Below, in pieces: positions 6,550 through 14,335 of a DNA stretch of 59,073 nt (positions are counted from its first letter, which is position 1; each line of letters opens with the position of its first letter). The notes under the pieces are model-generated. The model saw nothing but the letters and a program-made list of their open reading frames with translations. It searched no databases and was not told the origin of the DNA. Made by a program: the position numbers and the translations under genes. The stretch is from Spirabiliibacterium mucosae (GTDB lineage: Bacteria > Pseudomonadota > Gammaproteobacteria > Enterobacterales > Pasteurellaceae): the NCBI RefSeq assembly GCF_014884965.1, contig NZ_JABTBO010000013.1:1-59073 (forward strand). The letters are read 5' to 3'.

Positions 6550-7119
6550 ATGATTAAAGATTTGCAGGGTGGTAAGCCTATTGTCGATAGGTTACAAAAA
6601 GCTTATGGATTCAGCCGTCGCAAGGATTTGGGCGAACACTTAAACATTTCGCCCAACACCTTTAGCACTTGGGTGAAAAGAGACTATTTCCCAGGTGATA
6701 TTGTTGCGCGTTGTGTGCTAGAAACTGGTGCAAGACTGGAGTATTTAGCCTACGGTGAAGAGCCAATCTTCAATGACGAAAGCGATCTAAAGGTATTTGA
6801 GCGCATTAAACTTGATGGCGGAAAGCTGATCGAAATGCCACCGACGTCATTCACCTTGCCACACTTGCCGCCCGATACTGACCCCGACAAAACATTGTGT
6901 GTAATCGATGGCGACCGCACTTTCTTTGTGGCGGTGGAATTTGGCGATTTGATTGATGGTGAATATTTGGTGGTGGTGGAAAACTCGGCATGGATTAGGC
7001 AACTCACCCTTATGCCGGGGAAACAGGTTCACGTAGCCGGTGGCAATTTTGACTTTGACACCGCCGTGGAAAATATCAAAGTGCTTGGAAAAGTGATTTT
7101 AAAAATGGAGAAGGTGTGA
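6550..7119 (+). CDS. CI-type prophage repressor
   Basis: This gene codes for 189 residues from the preferred start MIKDLQGGKPIVDRL (6550); an upstream ATG at 6499 would place the start inside the operator palindrome. The helix-turn-helix is YGFSRRKDLGEHLNISPNTF, the CI HTH family seen in P2-like phages of gamma-proteobacteria. The C-terminal half resembles the S24/LexA-type dimerisation domain (FGDLIDGEYLVVVE), but I do not see a clear Ala-Gly cleavage site. It should hold the early promoter off in the lysogen. Its stop TGA overlaps the ATG of the next gene. Confidence 0.85.
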   Translation: MIKDLQGGKPIVDRLQKAYGFSRRKDLGEHLNISPNTFSTWVKRDYFPGDIVARCVLETGARLEYLAYGEEPIFNDESDLKVFERIKLDGGKLIEMPPTSFTLPHLPPDTDPDKTLCVIDGDRTFFVAVEFGDLIDGEYLVVVENSAWIRQLTLMPGKQVHVAGGNFDFDTAVENIKVLGKVILKMEKV

Positions 7120-7943
7120 TGGAATTTATAGGCTTTATTGGTGCTCTACTGTTTTTCTGTGCGTCGATCGCCACTTTTGTTGGACTAATATTCCCTAGAC
7201 TTTGGAAGAATAAAGCAAATAACACAATCCCCACTAGAAAACAGATTTTAAAACGCGGGCTTATTACTGCGATTATTGGTTTTATTGTTGGTGCTGTTGG
7301 AATAAATAACAGCAAAGACACTCAACAAAATAAAACAGAAATAGCCGCAAAAAGTGAAAGTGCGGTTACAGATACAAATTCAGACAAACCAAAACCACAA
7401 ACAGAAGATAGAGATACAAGTATTTGGAAGAAAATAGACGACGCTATCGGGCCTGCTGCTGATAATGCTAGTCAAAAGGATGAAAAGCGTGTTGCTGTGC
7501 CTGATCCTGCTAAATCTATTCATTTCAATATGGATAAATTATATTCTGATTTGAAAGATATTTATCCCTCAACACGATTTGAAAGCCGTATGCTTAATGA
7601 TGGCCGAATGGATCACACTATTTACATTAATGATGGTGTATTAATTGAAGGATTTGGGAAAAAACGGTCAGATGTATATAAAGTAGATATGCAACTCGTT
7701 TATGCTGATGACGCATACATAGAGCAATCTTCTATCTTAGTTCTTGCTACGGCTAGCCATTTTAAAGTCAAAGATAATAAAAAATTTGCAAAGTTTTTAT
7801 CTAATATTCAATCTAAGGCTGCTAAAAAATATACGAAAACTAAAAAGGATGTTGTATTAACTGAAAATTATGAAGGCTACAAAATACAGTTTAAAACCAT
7901 TGCTGTTTTTGGTATCGGTCATCTTTCAATTGAAAAGCGTTAA
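7119..7943 (+). CDS. Membrane-anchored prophage protein, candidate lysogenic conversion factor
   Basis: This gene codes for 274 residues and overlaps the repressor stop (TGATG), so it is translated with it in the lysogen. Residues about 2-25 and 43-60 are transmembrane. Next comes a Ser/Lys/Gln-rich linker (about 65-125), then a soluble domain of mixed strands and helices beginning SIHFNMDKLYSDLKDIYP. I do not recognise the soluble domain. Its base composition is AT-richer than the phage genes around it, suggesting separate acquisition. Genes in this slot often give superinfection exclusion or host benefits, which is inference here. Confidence 0.7.
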   Translation: MEFIGFIGALLFFCASIATFVGLIFPRLWKNKANNTIPTRKQILKRGLITAIIGFIVGAVGINNSKDTQQNKTEIAAKSESAVTDTNSDKPKPQTEDRDTSIWKKIDDAIGPAADNASQKDEKRVAVPDPAKSIHFNMDKLYSDLKDIYPSTRFESRMLNDGRMDHTIYINDGVLIEGFGKKRSDVYKVDMQLVYADDAYIEQSSILVLATASHFKVKDNKKFAKFLSNIQSKAAKKYTKTKKDVVLTENYEGYKIQFKTIAVFGIGHLSIEKR

Positions 7944-7965
7944 TCTTAGGATCAAGGAGTAAACA

Positions 7966-8160
7966 ATGAAAAAGTTACTTTCTATTTTATTGATTTCTAG
8001 TGCGGTGGCGATGGTGGCGAATGCAGCAGACGCGCGCGGGCGTGAGCCATGCTCGGGCAAAAAAGGCGGCATTGCGCATTGCACCAAAGGCGGGAAATTT
8101 GTGTGCCGTGATGGCTCAATTTCTAAATCAAAGAAAATTTGCCGACGCGATGAATATTAA
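7966..8160 (+). CDS. Small secreted Cys-rich protein, YdcA-like
   Basis: This gene codes for 64 residues with a clear signal peptide (MKKLLSILLISSAVAMVANA, cleavage near residue 20). The mature part is basic with four Cys (EPCSGKKGG, HCTKGG, FVCRDGS, KKICRR), which could form two disulfides in the periplasm. The pattern matches Escherichia coli YdcA as I remember it, a small protein of unknown role. AAGGAG precedes the start. It is read between the membrane protein and the integrase, so it should be expressed in the lysogen. Confidence 0.75.
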   Translation: MKKLLSILLISSAVAMVANAADARGREPCSGKKGGIAHCTKGGKFVCRDGSISKSKKICRRDEY

Positions 8161-8175
8161 TTTGTGATGATGTAA

Positions 8176-9201
8176 ATGGCCGTTCGTAAAGACAAAAGCA
8201 AAGGCAAGTGGCTGGCTGAATTTTATCAAGGTGACAAGCGCGTGCGCCGTTGGTTTGCCACACGCAAAGAGGCGGACGGCTTTTTCGCACTCAATAACCC
8301 CGCCTTTCAATCTGAAACCGCACTTTCAGCCGCTGAAGGTGACGCTGCGCAACACAAGCCCACATTTAAGCCAGTGAGTTATTATGTGCAGCTGTGGTAT
8401 GACTTGCACGGGCAAACGCTCTCCGACGGTGAGCAACGCTTGGCCAAATTGCTCAATGTGTGCCAGCACTTGGGCGACCCGCTGGCGCACGAATTTGACG
8501 CCGAAGTTTTTGCGGAATATCGCCGCCAGCGCTTGGCGGGTAAATTTTCAGCCAATCCTAAACGGCCACCAAAACAAACCACCGTCAACCGCGAGCACGC
8601 CTATATGCGCGCCGTGTTCAATGAGCTGTCACGCCTTGGCAAGTGGGATGGCGACAACCCATTAAAAGGCGTGCGCCAATTTCGTGAAAGTGAAACCGCA
8701 CTGGCATTTTTAGAAGCCGACGAAATCCGCCGCTTATTGGCAGAGTGTGACCGCTCGCGCAATCCTGACTTAGGCATGATCGTGCGTGTGTGCCTTGCAA
8801 CCGGCGCACGTTGGAGTGAGGCGGAAACCTTAACCGGTGCGCAGGTGAGCAATCAGCGCATCACGTTCGTTCATACCAAAAGCAAGCGAAACCGCACGGT
8901 GCCGATCAGTGCGGAATTGTTCGCGATGTTGCCAAAGCGCCGTGGGCGATTATTTGGTGATGCTTATGAGGCGTTTTCAAATGCGGTGGAGCGTGCCGAG
9001 ATTGATTTACCCAAAGGGCAATTGACGCACGTGCTGCGCCACACGTTCGCCAGCCACTTTATGATGAATGGCGGCAATCTGTTAGTGCTCAAGGAGATTT
9101 TGGGCCATTCCACGGTTGAAATGACCATGCGCTATGCGCACTTCTCACCAACGCACCTAGAAAGTGCGGTCAGTTTGAACCCATTGCAGGGCATAAAATA
9201 G
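8176..9201 (+). CDS. int: Prophage tyrosine integrase, HP1 family
   Basis: This gene codes for 341 residues and catalyses recombination between phage and host attachment sites. The N-terminal MAVRKDKSKGKWLAE arm is as in HP1 integrase. The catalytic residues are all visible: Arg in TGARWSEAETL, His-x-x-Arg in HVLRHTFASHF, then His in LGHSTVEM and the nucleophile Tyr in MRYAHF. The gene lies beside a tRNA-Leu 3' fragment, matching the tRNA-Leu target of HP1. It is the last gene of the lysogeny operon and is followed by a terminator. Confidence 0.95.
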   Translation: MAVRKDKSKGKWLAEFYQGDKRVRRWFATRKEADGFFALNNPAFQSETALSAAEGDAAQHKPTFKPVSYYVQLWYDLHGQTLSDGEQRLAKLLNVCQHLGDPLAHEFDAEVFAEYRRQRLAGKFSANPKRPPKQTTVNREHAYMRAVFNELSRLGKWDGDNPLKGVRQFRESETALAFLEADEIRRLLAECDRSRNPDLGMIVRVCLATGARWSEAETLTGAQVSNQRITFVHTKSKRNRTVPISAELFAMLPKRRGRLFGDAYEAFSNAVERAEIDLPKGQLTHVLRHTFASHFMMNGGNLLVLKEILGHSTVEMTMRYAHFSPTHLESAVSLNPLQGIK

Positions 9202-9202
9202 C

Positions 9203-9240
9203 CAAAGGGATTAAAATTTTCCCTAATCCCTTGGGGCTTT
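9203..9240 (+). terminator. Terminator after int
   Basis: The arms AAGGGATTA and TAATCCCTT pair around AAATTTTCCC, and GGGGCTTTT follows. It lies 2 bases after the integrase stop. Confidence 0.7.
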
Positions 9241-9357
9241 TGGTGGCTGTGGTGGCTGTTTATTTTTTGCTTTCTGTGTTCGTTTATGTTCTTTTGGAAC
9301 ACTTAATCTATTGATTTTTAAATAAGTTATTGATTTAAAAAAGGCAGGCAAAAGTCT

Positions 9358-9411
9358 TTAAAATCCCTCGGCTTTCGAGCTGTGCCAGTTCAAGTCTGGC
9401 CTCGGGCACCA
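9358..9411 (+). other. Prophage attachment site: 3' fragment of tRNA-Leu(UAA)
   Basis: The sequence starts in the anticodon loop (TTAAAATCCC) and continues through the variable arm, the T arm (GCCAG-TTCAAGT-CTGGC) and the acceptor strand CTCGGGC-A-CCA. The 5' half of the tRNA is absent. The intact gene should therefore lie at the other prophage end, outside the window. The stretch 9241-9357 before it holds no gene. Confidence 0.85.
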
Positions 9412-9586
9412 TTGAAATGCCTCAGCACATTAGGTGAGAAGTAAAGAATAGCTTCTTAAAAGCGATGTACTGAATGTACCTAGCCAATACACTCCATAGT
9501 TTTGAGGGTTTATAACCCGTATTTATTATGCCTCGTATGAGTGTAGTTTGTAAAGCCTTAAAACAATAAATCCAATCAAGATCACA

Positions 9587-9612
9587 AAAAGATCCTAATA
9601 ATAGGATCTTTT
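9587..9612 (-). terminator. Terminator of the second integrase gene
   Basis: The arms AAAAGATCCTA and TAGGATCTTTT form a perfect 11-bp stem. It lies just downstream of the leftward integrase stop. The rest of 9412-9621 shows no gene. Confidence 0.75.
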
Positions 9613-9621
9613 GCTAAACCA

Positions 9622-10449
9622 CTATATCAGCGCATTAATCTTATTTCTTATCATATCCACATCATGTTCAATGTAGCTCAATGTGACCTTGATATCTCTA
9701 TGCCCCAGCAATTTCTGTGCAATATAAACATTTTCAGGTTCTTTCATTAATTTTGTTGCTATTGTGTGTCTAAATCTATGTGGAGAAACAGAAATTCCTA
9801 TCTCTTTCGAGATGACTCTACATAAATGCGAGAGTTGATGCTGTGTTGTTAATAACCCTTTTCTTCTATTGCATACAGAAAACAGGTTGTAGTTGAACAG
9901 CTGCATCTCATCAGAATAACCTCGTTTTTTTATTTCAATCACCAATCTAGTTAAATAAGGCTGCAACACGTCAGGGATGGGAATGATATGATCATCATGA
10001 TTTTTATTATGGTGTCCTTCAATATAAATAACTTTGTCTCTAAGTCGAATATTCTTTACTTTCAATGTTAGTAACTGAGATCTCCGTATCCCTGTATATT
10101 GGAATGTTAATATAAGTGCTTTAATAAACCACACTGGCTTTAATATTTTGGGAATATCATCATCTTCATCATCTAATAATGAATTTATTTTATTTATCTC
10201 ATCTGCTGTAAAAATTTTTCTTTTTCCTTTTCCTGCTCTAACAAATAATTTAGCAAACGGATTACATTTTATTATGATTAAATTTTGTTCAATTGCAAAT
10301 GTGAATAATGCCTTAAGGTGTCGAACATAACTGTTCCATGTGACAGGTTTAACTTCGACATTAAGTATTTGAGAGCGCCACTCTAAGATTAGCTCACTCG
10401 TCAGTTCTGCTGGCCTGATATCGGGATAAAAAAACAACAAACGCCTCAC
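9622..10449 (-). CDS. Second tyrosine recombinase, possibly N-terminally truncated
   Basis: This gene codes for 275 residues from a GTG at 10449. The frame stays open to 10515 and reads FFKHLRPATVESYNKAV, which belongs to the core-binding domain, so the usual N-terminus is missing or a non-ATG start is used. Catalytic residues are visible: Arg in YTGIRRSQLL, HRFRHT, LLGHRDIK and Tyr in TLSYIEH. It is a phage or island integrase of the XerC/D fold, different from the HP1-type enzyme next door. AT-rich codons mark it as foreign. It probably belonged to a second element inserted at the same tRNA. Confidence 0.8.
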   Translation of the reverse strand: MRRLLFFYPDIRPAELTSELILEWRSQILNVEVKPVTWNSYVRHLKALFTFAIEQNLIIIKCNPFAKLFVRAGKGKRKIFTADEINKINSLLDDEDDDIPKILKPVWFIKALILTFQYTGIRRSQLLTLKVKNIRLRDKVIYIEGHHNKNHDDHIIPIPDVLQPYLTRLVIEIKKRGYSDEMQLFNYNLFSVCNRRKGLLTTQHQLSHLCRVISKEIGISVSPHRFRHTIATKLMKEPENVYIAQKLLGHRDIKVTLSYIEHDVDMIRNKINALI

Positions 10450-10778
10450 CGCCTTGTTGTAACTTTCAACTGTTGCAGGTCTTAAATGTTTAAAGAAAAA
10501 AATTTTGTTAATAAATCATCAAAAGAATATCATGATTTAACTTCATAAATCACCTTTTATTAAAATATGATAGTATTACTCTTATGCACATCACACTTGA
10601 TGCGAAAGCAGATAATACATCAAATAGCCCCTATCGCCAACATCCATAGAAAATACTCATCTTTCTTTTACCTCGAAGGTCTATTTTTCTATCTCATTTT
10701 GAAAAAGAGTTTCTTCTTGTTAAAAATCCCCTCTCTCTATAAAGTCATTTTAGATAATTTTTAGAGAGTGATATCAAA

Positions 10779-11090
10779 ATGGATGATAATGTTAAAGCCA
10801 TTGGGCAGCGCATACGAGAAGAGAGGCTTCGGTTGGGATTAACGCAGAAGGAAACAGCCCAACATTGCATGACGAGTAAATTAAGTCAGATGAATTACGA
10901 GAGTGGGAAACATACGCCAAATGCACTGTATCTCCAAAAAGCCAATCACCTTGGTATGGATATCTTTTATATCATTACAGGCTCAAGATTATGTGAGATG
11001 CATCTTACAGACGACAAAGAAAAGGCGCTGTTTGATAAGCTCAAAACAGCTCCTAAACTGATCCAGGATTTTATAAAAAACGCGTTATAG
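10779..11090 (+). CDS. XRE-family helix-turn-helix regulator
   Basis: This gene codes for 103 residues. The N-terminal HTH_3 domain reads IGQRIREERLRLGLTQKETA, then SQMNYESGKHTPNALYL. The C-terminal part (DDKEKALFDKLKTAPKLIQDF) is the helical tail common in phage-like regulators. Upstream, CTCTCTA (10733-10739) and TAGAGAG (10762-10768) form an inverted repeat just before the start, a likely operator for self-regulation. It faces the immunity gene convergently. The interval 10516-10778 holds no other gene. Confidence 0.8.
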   Translation: MDDNVKAIGQRIREERLRLGLTQKETAQHCMTSKLSQMNYESGKHTPNALYLQKANHLGMDIFYIITGSRLCEMHLTDDKEKALFDKLKTAPKLIQDFIKNAL

Positions 11091-11126
11091 CTACCCCAAC
11101 GCTAAATTATCTAAGAAAAATAAAAA

Positions 11127-11671
11127 TTATACTTCTGTGAACTCAATTCCAGTTATATTATTTTCCATCAGCAATTTTTTAAGGCGTTCACTAATAATAA
11201 TTGCAATTGAAAACTTACCCAATCGGAATAGTTCTTTATTAATTCTTGAATAATCCAATTTAAGTTTATAAAATCCATCATATTCACCTGCTAAATCTGG
11301 CCTAACAGGATCATCCTCTTCAAATTTAGTAAATTCAGACCTTTCTTCATCCACACAATCTATTTCATTATGAATAACCATAGCAAAATATTTCTTGACT
11401 GTTTTTTATTCTCAATTTTAACAGGAATAAAAGATAATCCATCAAGATTTCCTACCATATCCTTAAGAGTATCACTTACAATTGGAATTCCAAATACTTC
11501 TGTAACAGTATAATCCATCTCTCTACCATCTCGGTATAATTCAAGTTTAAGAGCATCATTTTCAATATCTATTGTTTTATTTAATAACTGCCAATTATCA
11601 ATTGTATTTATTTCTCCCAAATACCAACGCTTGGGATACTCAATATCATCTAATAGCCTATAGTATTTCAC
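11127..11671 (-). pseudogene. Imm11-like CDI immunity gene with a frameshift
   Basis: Two overlapping frames together make one protein. MKYYRLLDDIEYPKRWYLGE to IENKKQ (11671 to about 11395) continues in another frame as KKYFAMVIHNEIDCVDEE to the stop at 11127. One base appears to be missing near 11390. The C-terminal part (KFSIAIIISERLKKLLMENN) matches the Imm11/DUF1629 immunity family as I remember it. It follows the AHH toxin by four bases, the usual place of the cognate immunity gene. As read, no full-length immunity protein can be made. Confidence 0.65.
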
Positions 11672-11675
11672 TAGA

Positions 11676-13339
11676 TTACTCCTTTGTTAACCATTTATTG
11701 ACTTGCGTTCCAGGCGTCTGTGCTTCCTTACCTATTCGTTCTAATGTAGACTCTACTGCTCGTCTATATTCAGGCGTGTTAGGGGAAAGACCTCTAGTTC
11801 TTCTTGATAACTGATCATACACATATTGATGATATTCTTTAGGATGTGGTCCTTGGTGACCCGCCACCTTAACCTTGTTAGCTGCATCTCTAAAACTTAA
11901 ACCTGCTCCATTAAAAATTTTCTCAAATCTAGGCGTCCAAGGCCCTCCGTTTACTGTTGAGATACAGTTTTTATCCGTACAAATGTGGTGAATCGGGGCG
12001 TCTTGCTGATTTAAACTATTTTTAATCCAGATGGTCGAGGAACACTAATTTGTAATCCATCATTATCAATCATGACAAATTGATTAACATAAGAATTATC
12101 GTCTGTAACTCGTTGGAAAATTACGTTACCTGTCGTTTTATCAACCCTTCCTGTATTAACTATCTTACCTCCATTAGGGCCTATAAACATACCATCACCT
12201 AAGTAAGTATACTTATTATTAAGCATATTTCCTGAAGGCCCAATAATATTTCCCCCACGATCTAAGGTCTCTTTAGTTGATGTGCTGGCTAACTTACCTA
12301 GTGAATGAAGCTCTTTCGTGGCCATATTGGCACCTTTAATGGCAACTTTTGAGCCTACAATTGCAACATTAGATAATCCAGAAGCAGAGCCAAGAACACC
12401 TAATTCAGTAGATAAATAAACCTGCATCCGCTTCACATCGGCCTCTCTTATTAGGCCTTGAGATTCTAGTCGATCAGCTTCAGCTAACTCAGCTTTTATA
12501 TTATCTGATATAACCCCTACAGGAGATTGAACAAAAGCTTTTATAGCTTGACCCATTTCATGTAATTGAGATTGCGAAGCTTCGTCTCCAGTTATAGCTT
12601 TAGCGGTTATTTTAACTAGCTCTGTAGAATTAGTTATATTTTCAGATGCTATCTTAGATAATGCTTCTCTCGCTACGTCTTCTGCATATTGGCGTTTAGC
12701 TTCGCTATATTTCATCGCCACATCAAGATATTCTGAGCGGATAGAATTATTTTGTAATTCATCTTTTGGATTTCCATAACTATGGAAAGCGTTACTCAAA
12801 CTAATAAGTTCATTGGCACAAGTTGAGGTCATACCTAAATGACAAGCAGTTTGTAAATTGTTATCACGCTCAATATCACGTTTATGTAATTCAGATAGCT
12901 CATCTTTCTCTTCTTTAGTTAAACCTTCCTTCTGCTGTTTAGCTAATAGTTCAGATTGTCTAGTAGCCTCTTGCTTAAATAAATAGTTATTCTCAACCGC
13001 ACTTTTACCACTCTGCGCTGCCGTGATTCCACTGCCGGTGTTATCTCCTGCCAGCACACCACTGAGTCCACTGGCCAATTGGCTCAAGGCGGATACGGTC
13101 TCTTTCTGTGCCTCGCTGAGTTTGTCTGGTGTGGTGTTATAGAGCTGTTCAGTAATCAGTTTGGCCGCCACTTCACCTGTAGCCGCACCAGCAGCCCCGG
13201 CTAACGCATTATTGCCCGTAGCAAGGGCTTCAGCCGCCCCCAGCACCGCATGGGCAAGGAGGTTGGCGGACTGATTAACTTTTCCATTTTCATCCGTGGT
13301 TGCCTGTTTGATGGACTTGTAAACTAGCTCAATAATTGT
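11676..13339 (-). pseudogene. Orphan CdiA C-terminus: VENN pre-toxin plus AHH nuclease toxin
   Basis: The frame opens at 13339 without a start codon. It begins with typical CdiA/filamentous haemagglutinin pre-toxin sequence (VNQSANLLAHAVLGA), then GKSAVENNYL (VENN motif), a long helical region, and the text MFIGPNGGKIVNTG. It stops at 12011 as SGLKIV. One extra A in a run of five at about 12020 would let it continue as GLKNSLNQQDAPIHHICTDK into an AHH-type nuclease (HH pair, then GHQGPHPKEYH) ending NKWLTKE at 11676. AHH domains (PF14412) are predicted DNases or RNases. With no N-terminus and a broken frame, it is a silent cassette. Confidence 0.8.
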
Positions 13340-13551
13340 TCATCAACAATATCGAAGTCATTTTGAGAAACTACTAATCCATTTAATTCATAAATTAACT
13401 CCATACTACTCCATCCTTCATATGGATTTATTCTATAAATATACCTAAAAGAATCAAATTCAAAAGAATCATTCGATAAAACAGATTCAAAAATTCTGTT
13501 TATGATTACAATTTCTTCATTCCCTATTTTGAATATTAATTTGAATATTGC
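13324..13551 (-). pseudogene. Fragment of a probable CDI immunity protein
   Basis: The frame is open for 75 residues from a stop at 13552-13554 to TAG at 13324 and has no proper start codon. It reads GNEEIVIINRIFESVLSND to FDIVDEQLLS, acidic and strand-rich like many immunity proteins. It sits immediately upstream of an orphan CdiA-CT, where the immunity gene of a preceding toxin module would be. Its 5' part is lost at the junction with the hpt side. The immunity assignment rests on position and composition only. Confidence 0.4.
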
Positions 13552-13563
13552 TTAGCGGTGAAC

Positions 13564-14103
13564 CTATTCCTCCAACACCACATGTCCGATGTAGCTGAGG
13601 TTGCGGTGGCGTTGGGCGTAGTCGATACCGTAGCCGACGACGAATTCGTCTGGGATGGAAAAGCCGACCCAGTCGACAGGCACTTCAACTTCGCGGCGCG
13701 ACGGTTTGTCGAGCAGGGTGCAGATGGTCAGGGAGGCGGGTTCGCGCAACAGGAGCATTTGGCGGACTTTGTCGAGGGTGTAGCCGGTGTCGATGATGTC
13801 TTCGGCAATCAACACATGCTTGCCTTTGATGTCGCCGTCGAGATCTTTGGTGATTTTGACATCGTGGTTAGAATAAAGCCCCGTGCCGTAGCTGGTGGTG
13901 GTCATGAATTCGATTTCGGTGGCGATGTCAATTTGGCGCACGAGGTCGGCCATGAACATGAACGAACCGCGCAGCAGCCCCACCACGGTGATGCATTCCA
14001 CCTGTTGCTGTTGATAAAAGCGGGTGATTTCTTGCCCGAGGGTGTGAATGCGCTCGATGACGTCGGCTTGCGGGATGAGGGTTTCAACGTGATGTTTTTT
14101 CAT
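13564..14103 (-). CDS. hpt: Hypoxanthine phosphoribosyltransferase
   Basis: This gene codes for 179 residues from [12 protein letters not shown] (14103); an ATG five codons upstream is possible. It converts hypoxanthine (and guanine) plus PRPP to nucleotides in purine salvage. The PRPP-binding motif is [17 protein letters not shown] at about residues 95-111. Further Hpt features include [14 protein letters not shown] and the C-terminal [14 protein letters not shown]. It is the first core gene to the right of the accessory segment, whose junction is within ten bases of the hpt stop. Confidence 0.93.
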   Translation of the reverse strand: MKKHHVETLIPQADVIERIHTLGQEITRFYQQQQVECITVVGLLRGSFMFMADLVRQIDIATEIEFMTTTSYGTGLYSNHDVKITKDLDGDIKGKHVLIAEDIIDTGYTLDKVRQMLLLREPASLTICTLLDKPSRREVEVPVDWVGFSIPDEFVVGYGIDYAQRHRNLSYIGHVVLEE

Positions 14104-14159
14104 GCTTGTGCCTTTCATAAACTAAGAGGTTTTATGATACATCAAAGTGCGGTTTTCGC

Positions 14160-14281
14160 CAAAAAGAAAGGCTGAAGAATCTTCAGCCTTAAAACTTAAC
14201 GAATTTACTTTTACTCTACATCTGCTGGACTGCTATCACAATCGCTGCGGACATCGCTACACCCAATCGCCGTGTAACTGT
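14160..14281 (-). ncRNA. Candidate Fur-regulated small RNA
   Basis: A strong promoter on the minus strand (-35 TTGACA at 14309-14314, 16-base spacer, -10 TATCAT at 14287-14292) would start a transcript near 14280. A 10-bp stem terminator (AAGGCTGAAG/CTTCAGCCTT, 14168-14190) followed by TTTCTTTTT would end it at about 14160, giving roughly 120 nt. An A/T-rich stretch before the terminator suits Hfq binding. A 25-codon frame (MAHSYTAIG) starts inside the -10 box, so this transcript would not carry it. RyhB of E. coli and HrrF of H. influenzae are Fur-repressed sRNAs of this kind; I see no clear sequence match. Confidence 0.55.
14168..14190 (-). terminator. Terminator of the candidate sRNA (and of pmbA)
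   Basis: A 10-bp perfect stem with a 3-base loop has its T-run only on the minus strand side. The region between this and hpt holds one uptake signal and nothing else. Confidence 0.85.
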
Positions 14282-14286
14282 GTGCC

Positions 14287-14331
14287 ATGATAGCAGGTTT
14301 ATCCTTGTTGTCAATAAGAATTATTATCAAT
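14287..14331 (-). promoter_or_regulatory. Promoter overlapped by a Fur box
   Basis: On the minus strand GATAATAATTCTTATTGAC (14310-14328) matches 13 of 19 positions of the Fur box consensus and covers the -35 TTGACA. Iron-loaded Fur would block the promoter. It lies just past the pmbA stop. Confidence 0.6.
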
Positions 14332-14335
14332 TGCA

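Noticed and set aside
13540-13570. Second tRNA-Leu att repeat at the right end of the CDI segment
   Set aside because: I looked for the TTAAAATCCC to CCA sequence near the hpt junction and found no match.
13558-14175. Rightward 205-codon frame opposite hpt
   Set aside because: It is the mirror of the conserved hpt gene, rich in residues that arise from reading the reverse strand of GC-biased codons.
14203-14288. 25-codon frame starting MAHSYTAIG between pmbA and hpt
   Set aside because: Its ATG lies inside the -10 box of the only visible promoter and has no ribosome binding site, so a noncoding RNA is the better reading.
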